Shown one piece after another: positions 22,310 to 30,097 of a stretch of DNA of 64,000 nt (position 1 is the first letter of the stretch; every line of letters starts with the position of its first letter). The position numbers and the translations under genes were made by a program. Source of the stretch: a virus; the IMG/VR virus record IMGVR_UViG_3300035438_001058, positions 1 through 64,000 of that record, one strand, 5' to 3'. Below the pieces are notes generated by a model. The model did no database searches. It had not been told where the DNA came from and worked only from the letters and a program-made list of their open reading frames with translations.

Positions 22310-23098
22310 TTAGGTGCATGAGGCACAGTGGCCTCTTTCGTTAAAATATTCGTTTGTGCTGTCCAAGGCTTTTAAGCAGCTGGTACATTTGCCTTCACTT
22401 AAGTTGGCCATACAATTAGAGCAAAATGTGGCGTACTTAGTACTAGGAGTAAATTTTGCGTTACATCCTAAGCACGTGGACAATCCCTTAGCTTCTTTAG
22501 TGCAAGATTTGCATAGGGTTCTACCTACTGTGGTAGCTTTTCTGCATTTTGGGCAGATTTTAATGTCTTTACTATCTCTGGTGGCAGAAGTGTGGATCTG
22601 AATTTCTTTATAGCAATCTTTACATTGCCCCCTAGAGTTTAAGTGCGAAACATTTTTACAACTAGAACATTGTTCTGTCTTGTTGGTTTTTGGCATAAAG
22701 TTTCCGCCATAAAAACACTCTGGGCACGCACTAGTGTGCGAGGCATAAACATCACATTCATTCTTACACTTCGAGCATATAAGGGTTGCCTCGCTAGCGC
22801 AAGCCCCACATAGGGTTTCTCGCACAAGGCGGGAATTGCTGGGTATTAACTCGTTATCTTTTTCAAAACAACGTTGACACGCTCCTGCTATATTAACCCA
22901 TTTCTGCTCACCACACTCGTGGCAAACATCTTGGTGAGTTTCGACCCATTCTGCGTGCGTAGGGGCAGTTAGAACGCTAGAAGCAGGGTAACCTTTACAC
23001 TTTCTACAAGTGTTCTTACAATTACTGCATACAGCGTTCTCTAAATAGTGAAAGCAAGATGGGTCTAAGCACTGCCTGCTTTCACTCTCTAGTTTTTT
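22310..23098 (-). CDS. Zinc-ribbon array, probably translated by -1 frameshift from the membrane protein gene
   Basis: The frame is open from the slippery site at 23092-23098 to TAA 22310, about 260 codons, with about fifteen CxxC pairs spread evenly (for example CSNC, CRKC, CHEC, CQRC, CGAC, CSKC, CPEC, CPKC, CLGC, CASC). The CxxC pattern starts right after the slippery site, yet the frame has no ATG for its first 130 codons; the first start-like codon is a GTG at 22825 after five CxxC pairs. It most likely forms the C-terminal half of a frameshift fusion of about 630 residues. Zinc ribbons of this kind bind nucleic acids or proteins. Confidence 0.7.
   Translation of the reverse strand, partial: KKLESESRQCLDPSCFHYLENAVCSNCKNTCRKCKGYPASSVLTAPTHAEWVETHQDVCHECGEQKWVNIAGACQRCFEKDNELIPSNSRLVRETLCGACASEATLICSKCKNECDVYASHTSACPECFYGGNFMPKTNKTEQCSSCKNVSHLNSRGQCKDCYKEIQIHTSATRDSKDIKICPKCRKATTVGRTLCKSCTKEAKGLSTCLGCNAKFTPSTKYATFCSNCMANLSEGKCTSCLKALDSTNEYFNERGHCASCT
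23047..23098 (-). promoter_or_regulatory. Programmed -1 ribosomal frameshift signal
   Basis: On the minus strand the last codons of the membrane protein are TCA AAA AAC TAG, giving the canonical slippery heptamer A AAA AAC in frame, directly before the stop. Five bases later starts a stem AGTGAAAGCAGG that pairs with CTTGCTTTCACT (ten Watson-Crick pairs, then a G-U and a G-C) around a 16-base loop. Heptamer, spacer and stem match the textbook layout for -1 frameshifting, and the -1 frame is the zinc-ribbon frame. Confidence 0.8.
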
Positions 23099-24207
23099 GA
23101 TTTAGAGGGTAATGTGATGGCATCTTTGGTCCACCCTTGAAGAGTCTCCCTAATTTGCACCTGTAGCTGGGGTTTAGTGATCCCCTTGTGTGTAGCAGGT
23201 TTACCAGACTCTAAGGTCTTGATACCCATGTTAATCTCCACTATGCCAGCAAAAGCTTTTGTCTTTGCTGCATCATCCATTTTGATGTAGTAAGGAAGAA
23301 TTTTATCCATCCAGACTTGTGGTTTGTCTATCCCTAGAAATTCTAAGGCAGTTGTTATCTGGTCTGTGGCCTTCTTGTTCACCTTTTTCGGATCATTGTC
23401 CTTTTTCTCATCGTCTTTCTTGTCCTCGTCCTTCTTATCTTCTTTCTTATCTTCTTTTTTCTCTTCTTTCTTCTCAGCTGGAACGTCAAACATATCTGTG
23501 TTCAATGCGTGCTGAATTCCCTCTTTTGTTAAGGACAATTTAAGGGCAAGAACGACCTCATAAATTGTCAGAAGCAAGTGAAATGTTGTTATAATGACGC
23601 TACTCATCATAGCGCTATGAAGATTAGCAAAAGGAGAGAAAGTAGGTGGATACCTATTCTCTGCTATTACAGCCGTCAAGAAGGAAGGATGTAAAAATCC
23701 CATCTTCACCTTCATCATTACCCAGAAGCATTCTAATTGACCTGTGTTATGCACAGCGTTGGCCATAGCTAACATATTTACTATTGGAGCGCCGACAGCA
23801 AAGATGAAGGATATTAGAATAATTACTAGGATAGTAGAGCCTAAACCCATTCGCACCCCTATTGGTCTTGGTATAACAAATACGGAAACAAACTCGCCAA
23901 TAGCTTTTGCTAAGCCAAAAGCACCGACAGTACTGATAGCCGCTGCAATTAGGTGAACTGACATTCGCACCGTTACATTTGTCTTTTCGTCTTGCACTGA
24001 ACCTAGTAGTGCTGCTTCTGCTATCAACGCAGATAGTTGTAAACCTATTAGATAGGTAAAGTTGTACTTGATAATTGCTCTAGCTAAAAGAGCTGCAGGT
24101 TCTAATCCCTTTAATTTGGGATCTTTTTGTGCTTGTTTGTACAGGTAATAGGTCAAAAGACCTACGCAAACGAAGAAGGCGACAAATACTATCGTGCTCT
24201 CTATCAT
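23089..24207 (-). CDS. Polytopic membrane protein with charged linker (frameshift donor)
   Basis: 372 residues. Five or six hydrophobic segments lie in residues 1-230 (for example STIVFVAFFVCVGLLTYYLY and STILVIILISFIFAVGAPIV). A Lys/Glu/Asp-rich linker (KKEEKKEDKKEDKK) at ~245-280 leads to a soluble C-terminal domain of ~90 residues. The 0-frame product ends in TAG; ribosomes that slip would add the zinc-ribbon array. It shares its start with the polymerase stop. An inner-membrane platform is likely; the actual role is unknown. Confidence 0.7.
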   Translation of the reverse strand: MIESTIVFVAFFVCVGLLTYYLYKQAQKDPKLKGLEPAALLARAIIKYNFTYLIGLQLSALIAEAALLGSVQDEKTNVTVRMSVHLIAAAISTVGAFGLAKAIGEFVSVFVIPRPIGVRMGLGSTILVIILISFIFAVGAPIVNMLAMANAVHNTGQLECFWVMMKVKMGFLHPSFLTAVIAENRYPPTFSPFANLHSAMMSSVIITTFHLLLTIYEVVLALKLSLTKEGIQHALNTDMFDVPAEKKEEKKEDKKEDKKDEDKKDDEKKDNDPKKVNKKATDQITTALEFLGIDKPQVWMDKILPYYIKMDDAAKTKAFAGIVEINMGIKTLESGKPATHKGITKPQLQVQIRETLQGWTKDAITLPSKSKN

Positions 24208-26099
24208 TATTTATTCCATATTTTAGTTATTACTGCTTTAGCTGGGATATCTAAATGAGTAGTGTATTCTCTAGAAGCATCTAGGCAACACTTCTCTAAT
24301 ATCTTTGCGACAGTGTGTGAGAATTCGTCGGGGCATTCGAGTATTATTTCATCATGCACGAACAGTACGATTTTAAAAGGTATTTTTTTAGCAAATTTTC
24401 TAAGGAGAACTCCAGCCCTCTTACCTATATCGGCAGCGGTTCCTTGTACTGGAATATTCTGTGCCCATCTCTGTATTTTTGAATCCCAGTAACTATAGGC
24501 GTCTCTAATAGCTGGGTGTGGATCAGTGTATGTTAATCTGCACTTCTCCATGTACTTCTTGCACTCTAAATAATCATCAAAGAATGGAACAAATGACTTT
24601 CTACCGCTAACGGGGTTACAAACTACATATCCAAAATTCTTAGCCTCTAATCCTTGGTTGGAAAAGTATGCCTCAAGTTTTGGGAAGCTATCGTAATAAC
24701 CTCTAATAAGAGATTTTGCTCTTGTTATAGGAATATCAAATTGTTCCGAAAGTTTTTTAGCTCCTCCGCCGTAAGCTATCAAGAACCCTATGGACTTGGC
24801 TATACGACGTTCTTCGCTGTCTTTGGTCAAGTTCGGATCATTAAATGCGATCTTAGCAATCTCTAGGTGAAAGTCCGTACCGCTACCGCAAGCTTTGATC
24901 ATGTTTGGGTCTCCAGACTTATCCGCTATTATCCTTGCTTCTTGGTTTGAAAAGTCAGCCACTACAAACGAGTGGCCTTCTTCTGCCATGAAAGCAGATC
25001 TATAGACGTCACCTCTTGAAATATTCTGTAAATTAGGATTAGTGGAAGATATCCTACCTGTACGCATTACCTGCATGAAGGAAGAATGTACCCTTCCAGA
25101 ATAAGGGTTGATGTGCCTTAAAAATTTGTCCCCATAAGAGACTGCCTTTTTCTTGAGCATCTTGTAATCCAAATAAGTCTTGAGTATGCTAAACTTAGCT
25201 TCCTGTTTGAGAAGCACTAGTCTCCCTACACTCTCCTTTATTTCCCCAGTCTTTTTGTCTAGAGTAAGAACATCTACCCCTATTCCTTTCAGGGCGGTTA
25301 CAGCTTGTTTAGGGCTGTCCCAATTTATATCAAATTGGGCAAGTAATTGATCATGCAAACTCTTGGCTTGCTTAGCGACTTCTTGGGCATTACTAAGCCA
25401 CCTATTCCCTTCCAGGAATATTCCGTTTAGCTCCATATCTCCCAAAACCTTAATAAACTCAAACTCGAGTTTTAAGGTACGCTTTAAGTCCAACTCTCTC
25501 GCCTTCTCGACTAATTTCTTTTTTAGTAGAGCCGTGGCTTCCACGTCCATCGCTCCATAATATATTTGTTCTAAGGTAAACGGTGCATCCCCTATAGTGG
25601 AAAAAGAAGTCCGTACCTTTTTAGTAACTGTAGGCGCGAATAGATTGCCTTGGCCGCTGTAATAGGCTCTTACATACCTAGCAACGCATTGCTCGAGTGT
25701 GAAGTGGCCTTTAGGCGCATCTTTACCGCATTCAATAATCTGAGCGGCAATCATAGTATCCCAAAGATTCTCTAATCTTATCCCATAATTACTGGCTATA
25801 ACTTGGTAGTCATACTTGAGATTATGTCCGAGTATGGGCCTATTCGAATCTTGTATGCTTCTAAGTAGGCCTTTAGGGCAATGTTCTCTAGTGTCGATAA
25901 CAACTTGTGTGCCGCCATTCCCAAGTTGGAGCATGATAACCTGACGATCAAACAAATTAGTAAAATCACCAGTAGTCTCCGTATCGAGGCAAATTTCATC
26001 TCAGTCTTTTATTAGGTCCTGAATCTGGTTAAAAGTTATTTGGGAAATATCCCCCTGTTGTATGAGCCATACCCCTGTCGTAGATTGCTGTGTAACCAC
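24207..26099 (-). CDS. PolA-family DNA polymerase with 3'-5' exonuclease
   Basis: About 630 residues. The exonuclease motif LDTETTG lies just downstream of a TGA read as Trp at 26001-26003 (IKD-W-DEICLDTETTG), and GHNLKYDYQ gives Exo II. Polymerase motifs follow in order: VADFSNQEARI (motif A), RRIAKSIGFLIAYGGG (motif B) and LFVHDEIILECP (motif C). The start is uncertain: no ATG precedes the exonuclease, so GTG 26099 is proposed, which overlaps the upstream gene by 71 bases. This is the replicative polymerase of the phage. Confidence 0.9.
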
Positions 26100-26280
26100 T
26101 CTTATTTCGTTTAAAGCCCACCACTTGTAAAGTTTCCTTAATGGTAGGGGTTTTAGTTTGTTTTTCCGGTTGTAGCGGCTCTTGCGTTAAGCTTTTCGTC
26201 CGCTTTAATAGCTCGTTTGCTATGATGTTCCCGAACTGTGTTACAAGTGCGGTCATCATAACGGTAAAGAAAGTTCCCAT
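26029..26280 (-). CDS. Small possibly membrane-associated protein, 83 aa
   Basis: The N-terminus MGTFFTVMMTALVTQFGNIIANELL is mildly hydrophobic and could be a membrane-associated helix; the rest is basic and polar. It overlaps the start of the polymerase gene. No family is recognised. If the polymerase starts further downstream, the overlap disappears. Confidence 0.45.
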   Translation of the reverse strand: MGTFFTVMMTALVTQFGNIIANELLKRTKSLTQEPLQPEKQTKTPTIKETLQVVGFKRNKSGYTAIYDRGMAHTTGGYFPNNF

Positions 26281-26317
26281 AATTTTAATAAAGTGGGAGG
26301 GGTTAGGGCCCCCTCCC
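26281..26317 (-). terminator. Hairpin terminator after the M15 lysin
   Basis: GGGAGGGG and CCCCTCCC form a perfect 8-bp stem. On the minus strand it is followed by ACTTTATTAAAATT, a broken T run. It lies between the lysin gene and the small gene before the polymerase. Confidence 0.6.
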
Positions 26318-26329
26318 TTTCTTTACCAC

Positions 26330-26950
26330 TTATATATTTAAGTGAATATGGTCTCCAGAAGCATTGCTATTAAAGAATACATATTTTTCGGTATTCGAGT
26401 CGCCGAGATATTTCCGAACTCGCGCAGATCCTGGTCTACCTTCTATGTACATTCTAATGTTATGTTCCCGAAGTCATTCAACTCCTTCTTTGGAAACTAA
26501 AAATGAGATTACATCTTCGTTCCATTCCAAATCCACGGCTCTACCGTGAAAATGTTGCGACTTTTTGTTGTAGCCTCTCTTTAAAGAGTTGACACGCGCA
26601 GTTGGCCCTTTGTAGGATGACAACGCATAAATTAACTCCTTGCTGACACTTGTGTCTACTGGTGTGTACAGCATGAAGCCAAAGAAGTTTCCAGTGACAC
26701 ACTCCCCCGTTCTTTTAGATTTCCACCTTTTACCTAAGTATGGGTGTGTTTCTTCTAAACGTTTTAACTTCGCATTAGTTGTGTCTTGTTGAGAAAAAAG
26801 TTTCTCAACTTTCTCCATCAAGCACTTATTCTCACTTTTTAATTCTGTATTGATAGCAAATTGTTTTTGCCAGCCAAATACAGTAATAGTTAAAAGTAAA
26901 AACATTGCTAATGCCATTAAAGGCCTGTACCACTTTTCAGTGTTATTCAT
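26330..26950 (-). CDS. Peptidase M15-like endolysin, membrane-anchored, one TGA(Trp)
   Basis: 206 residues when TGA 26474-26476 is Trp (KEGVE-W-LREHN). A signal-anchor segment lies at residues ~9-28. The peptidase core has SQHFHGRAVDLEW (residues 131-143) and ends GDHIHLNI, the HxxxxxxD and HxH zinc ligands of VanY/L-Ala-D-Glu-type M15 peptidases. It would cut peptidoglycan stem peptides. A standard-code reading loses the last zinc-binding histidines. It is the leftmost member of the lysis-like genes and the last gene before the TGA-as-stop block. Confidence 0.8.
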
Positions 26951-27019
26951 AATATTCTATTAAGTGTTCATTGCCCTCTTATAAAGTGGTTGAGGGTAAT
27001 CCAGCCATCCACAAGGCTG

Positions 27020-27616
27020 TTAAATACTGTCCAGCAGAGCTCTGGGACTCTTAGGCACCATTACTGGCACCGCGTCTTCCCCGTCCCCGCCTTTAAGTAG
27101 GGTAGTAGCCATATTATATATGTCCCCTAATGTTGGTGACACTAAACCCGCTACTCTTTTCTGTCGGTTATGAAAGAACCTTTCATTTACCTCACTATCC
27201 GTTGTTGTATGTCCAAAACACATTTCACCATCTTTACGATAGACGGACCCGCCTAATACTTCAGCGAAGGTAAGGAATGCCGACATACCAATGCCTAGAA
27301 TTCCGTTCTTGCCCTTGCCTTCATCTTGTTTCTTCATATACCAACTCAAAGTCTCTACCCTAAAATACTCCAGCGCCTGATCTTGGGGTGGAATGTTTGG
27401 AGGGAGTTTAGATTCTCTCTTGAAATAAGAGATATTGGCGTTGATACCTCCAGTATCAGGGATCAATAGCACCGATTTAGGGTGATAGTGTTTCTGATCT
27501 GGTGAGATTGTGACTACTTGCCACTCCCTGTCCAGAAAGTAATTCCGGATTTCAAGTGTTCCACAATCTGCGTATGGCTGCATTATTAACAGCCGTTTCT
27601 CAATGTTGGCGTCCAT
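27020..27616 (-). CDS. Glutamine amidotransferase-like fold, probably inactive
   Basis: 198 residues. VLLIPDTGGINANISYF and GILGIGMSAFLTFAEVLGGSVY resemble the two signature stretches of class I amidotransferases (VxxGG...Y and the nucleophile elbow GICxGxQ...LGGxxY). The nucleophile Cys is absent from the elbow (GIGMSA), so hydrolase activity is unlikely. It may be a binding or scaffold version. The match is by eye and moderate. Confidence 0.45.
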   Translation of the reverse strand: MDANIEKRLLIMQPYADCGTLEIRNYFLDREWQVVTISPDQKHYHPKSVLLIPDTGGINANISYFKRESKLPPNIPPQDQALEYFRVETLSWYMKKQDEGKGKNGILGIGMSAFLTFAEVLGGSVYRKDGEMCFGHTTTDSEVNERFFHNRQKRVAGLVSPTLGDIYNMATTLLKGGDGEDAVPVMVPKSPRALLDSI

Positions 27617-27869
27617 AGTATAAATGTTTTAGGTATTCTAGTATAATACCTTTTACGTGTTTCTGCGTTATTTTTTTGGCTGTACGACTTGCGAAAAAGT
27701 TGCTCGCAACTAAGTACATGGTTTCAAAGTCGCCTACGGCCCCGTGAATAAATAAATCCTTGGGAATGCTGTTGTAAATGTCCCCAATGGTTTCAAATCC
27801 GAGGCTTCTAGCGAAGAAGCCGTTCTGCCCTTTTACGAGCATCCGACTTGTTTTTTCTGTTATGATCAT
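27600..27869 (-). CDS. Unknown protein, 89 aa, TGA as stop
   Basis: A small helical protein ending at TGA 27600-27602, just inside the next gene. Reading that TGA as Trp would add ~40 residues lying wholly over the next gene, so it is treated as a stop, as elsewhere in this block. The ATG overlaps the end of the upstream gene by 62 bases. No family is recognised. Confidence 0.5.
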   Translation of the reverse strand: MIITEKTSRMLVKGQNGFFARSLGFETIGDIYNSIPKDLFIHGAVGDFETMYLVASNFFASRTAKKITQKHVKGIILEYLKHLYYGRQH

Positions 27870-28248
27870 GCAGCTGGCCTAAAAGGCGTCTTGTGGTTAT
27901 TTGTAGCGCTCTTTTATAAGCGGTGTTTCTTTTCCTGGATTTTACCCGCACATTTAGTGTGGGGCCAGTTACAGTGACTGTATATCCAATACGTCGTGCT
28001 TCTGCAGGATATATTGGGTATATGTCTACCTGCTCACTAACTACGGTATCCAGCTGAAGTAAGTCTTTTTCCAACTGTGTTATTGTAAACGGTCTTCTGT
28101 TTACGTAGATCGTAGTCGTTTTGTCGAGTCTTTCCAGAAAACTCATCATACGATCGCTTATGCGCATTTTTTGACTGTATTTTACGGGCGAGCGATGGTG
28201 GGAATATTTCCCGTATTTGGTGTACTGTGTGGCCGTTAAAGCTTTCAT
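27808..28248 (-). CDS. Unknown basic protein, 146 aa
   Basis: A basic, probably alpha/beta protein with a convincing core (TTIYVNRRPFTITQLEKDLLQLD...YTVTVTGPTLNVRVKSRKR) and a very basic C-terminal tail. Its first ~70 codons overlap the upstream gene in another frame; starting at a later ATG (MRISDRMM) would reduce this. It ends in TAG. Function unknown. Confidence 0.55.
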   Translation of the reverse strand: MKALTATQYTKYGKYSHHRSPVKYSQKMRISDRMMSFLERLDKTTTIYVNRRPFTITQLEKDLLQLDTVVSEQVDIYPIYPAEARRIGYTVTVTGPTLNVRVKSRKRNTAYKRALQITTRRLLGQLHDHNRKNKSDARKRAERLLR

Positions 28249-28522
28249 CTCTTTCCATAAAATCTTCGAACATTACCTCAGGAGTTCTGGCAATGCCTAC
28301 TCCGTACAGGATTCCGATCTCAATTTCTGCCCTTCCTACACAATAACGTTCGTGCAGCGTGTGCATTTGTTCCTGTTTTTGAGAAATTCTTTTCAGTCTT
28401 TCTTCTCTTTTGGAACGCATTCGAGGTTCGCGGATTGTTGGTGCAGGTATGTAAAAATCTTCATCCTTGTGTTTGAAGAAGTTTACTACTCTTACATAGT
28501 CGCATTTAGCTTTAATCCTCAT
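28037..28522 (-). CDS. Unknown basic protein, 161 aa
   Basis: Highly basic N-terminal half with a helical stretch (REPRMRSKREERLKRISQKQEQM), then a more hydrophobic part (EIEIGILYGVGIARTPEVMFEDFM). The last ~70 residues are encoded over the start of the next gene. No family is recognised; nucleic-acid binding is possible from charge alone. Confidence 0.5.
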   Translation of the reverse strand: MRIKAKCDYVRVVNFFKHKDEDFYIPAPTIREPRMRSKREERLKRISQKQEQMHTLHERYCVGRAEIEIGILYGVGIARTPEVMFEDFMERDESFNGHTVHQIREIFPPSLARKIQSKNAHKRSYDEFSGKTRQNDYDLRKQKTVYNNTVGKRLTSAGYRS

Positions 28523-28949
28523 CTATAACCAGTTTTTTTCCTGTTACCAGGGGTTGCCGAATTTTACTTGCCTTTACTCCAAACTTACGAGCAAGGCCTA
28601 ATGCAGTGTCACCTTTTTTTATTACGTATTCCACAGGTATGGGCGTAGTTTTCTGCATACGTTTTTGCGTAGTTACAGAATAGCTCACAATTGCCCCAGA
28701 TTCCATTTTTATGTCCACGTGCACATCACTGGGCCCGGGAGCATTTTCGATCGCGCTCAAGTCAATTACGAGCCTTGTAGGCCCATCCTCGTCGCTTATT
28801 TGAACTGTTGGAGTAGTATCTAGCGCCATTCCTAAGGAATCGGTAGAAACTACGGGGGTTGGCCCGCTATAAACCTCGTCAGAACCGTCACACGATGCTA
28901 AAAGATTTATGATAATTAATAGGCCTAGAATTATATAATATTGCCTCAA
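28512..28949 (-). CDS. LysM-domain lipoprotein
   Basis: 145 residues. The N-terminus MRQYYIILGLLIIINLLASC is a lipoprotein signal with lipobox LASC, so the mature protein would start at the Cys and be lipid-anchored. The C-terminal 45 residues (EYVIKKGDTALGLARKFGVKASKI) are a LysM domain that binds peptidoglycan glycan. The linker is Asp/Ser/Thr-rich. It would hold the cell wall or an adjacent lytic enzyme near the envelope. It ends in TAA. Confidence 0.8.
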   Translation of the reverse strand: MRQYYIILGLLIIINLLASCDGSDEVYSGPTPVVSTDSLGMALDTTPTVQISDEDGPTRLVIDLSAIENAPGPSDVHVDIKMESGAIVSYSVTTQKRMQKTTPIPVEYVIKKGDTALGLARKFGVKASKIRQPLVTGKKLVIDED

Positions 28950-29451
28950 AATACTGGGTTTTACTTATTTCCACAGGTTTTCTGTGAGCGGGCATAGTTT
29001 TTGCCCACAAAGATACTACTTTCGCGTGATTCTTTCGCCAAATGGGCGAAGTATTTTTTAAAAGCTCGCGCTCTTTGGGATGAAATATAGCGAAAGCATC
29101 TGTATCCATGTAGTCTACGTAGTTGATTGTTTCTAAATACTGTTTTAGTTTCGTTGGTACTAACTTCAGAACTTCAGTATTTGGTACTGAAGTTCTATCA
29201 AATGCTGCGTGCGGGACGGTTAACTCAGGTACACCTTTATTTATAAGCTGGGCGATTGACTGAATTGTCTTTTCTTCTAGCCCAAGTATGTAATACGGTC
29301 TGATTAATGGTGAGGTGCTAACTAGTTTTAGCACTAAATGCCTTTTCTTATGCAACTCAAAACCATAATCCAACAATGCTGCCTTAGCACTAAAATGCTT
29401 AATAAATACATTTCCTGTACTACTATCATGCTCTATCGTTATTTTTGTCAT
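28888..29451 (-). CDS. Unknown protein, ~187 aa, TGA as stop
   Basis: The start at MTKITIEHDSSTG (ATG 29451) is preferred, since it lies 25 bases inside the end of the upstream gene; an earlier in-frame ATG exists at 29553. The sequence is basic with many aromatic residues (NYVDYMDTDAFAIFHPKEREL). It ends at TGA 28888; reading through would add only seven residues. The end overlaps the lipoprotein signal sequence. No family is recognised. Confidence 0.5.
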   Translation of the reverse strand: MTKITIEHDSSTGNVFIKHFSAKAALLDYGFELHKKRHLVLKLVSTSPLIRPYYILGLEEKTIQSIAQLINKGVPELTVPHAAFDRTSVPNTEVLKLVPTKLKQYLETINYVDYMDTDAFAIFHPKERELLKNTSPIWRKNHAKVVSLWAKTMPAHRKPVEISKTQYFEAILYNSRPINYHKSFSIV

Positions 29452-30055
29452 AAGTCTTGTCTTTCGTTTCCATCTTACTAGGAGCATCCATAAATAAGGT
29501 TGCGGGGTAAGATATAAGTGACCCATCAGGGAATACCACAACAAAGTAGACATCCTCTATTTTTTTAAAGAAGACACGTGTGGATATTACTTCCTTATGA
29601 AATATACCTTGATTTGAGTCATATATAGAATGCAAACTACCAGTTGCCACTATTTTCGCACCTTTCATGGAGTCTAAATAGGTTCTGAGCGACTGATAGT
29701 CCCACGTTATGGAGATGCAAGTCTTTGGGTCGTTGTTGTCTAGAGGAGTCAATGTGTACACTCCATTGTACGCAAAAAATGGATCGTATTTTATACGGCA
29801 TTTTGTGGACGTACGTCTGTGAGTGCACAGATTGTCTTGGCTTAGCCCTGTTATCAGATCTTTATGATCAAAAGGCAAATTTTCTGGGGGCATATACCCC
29901 TCATCTCCCAAGGGAGATATTTTTAGAGGGTAATACCCAAACGGGTAATCGCAATCCATCTTACCAGGATATGCGACTGTTACACGTTTTAATTGAAGAG
30001 AATATTTTGTAAAAATCCCCTCAATATTGATCGGATCGTTTAGCCTGTAATTCAT
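29426..30055 (-). CDS. Unknown protein, 209 aa, tandem TGA-TAG stop
   Basis: A beta-rich protein (for example DVYFVVVFPDGSLISYPATLFM) with three Cys. The stop is TGA followed directly by in-frame TAG, so the end is the same under either code within one residue. It overlaps the next start by 26 bases. Function unknown. Confidence 0.6.
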   Translation of the reverse strand: MNYRLNDPINIEGIFTKYSLQLKRVTVAYPGKMDCDYPFGYYPLKISPLGDEGYMPPENLPFDHKDLITGLSQDNLCTHRRTSTKCRIKYDPFFAYNGVYTLTPLDNNDPKTCISITWDYQSLRTYLDSMKGAKIVATGSLHSIYDSNQGIFHKEVISTRVFFKKIEDVYFVVVFPDGSLISYPATLFMDAPSKMETKDKTYDKNNDRA

Positions 30056-30061
30056 AGTTTA

Positions 30062-30090
30062 GGAGAGAGCCGATTTACGCGGCTCTCTCC
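30062..30090. terminator. Intergenic hairpin
   Basis: A perfect 10-bp stem (GGAGAGAGCC with GGCTCTCTCC) and a 9-base loop lie between the AAA+ gene stop and the next leftward start. The T run is on the plus-strand side, so on the minus strand it may act as a processing or stabilising hairpin rather than a full terminator. Confidence 0.55.
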
Positions 30091-30097
30091 TTTTTGT

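Noticed and set aside
23319-23543. Plus-strand frames of 60-75 codons opposite the membrane protein linker
   Set aside because: Antisense shadows of the Lys/Glu-rich linker.
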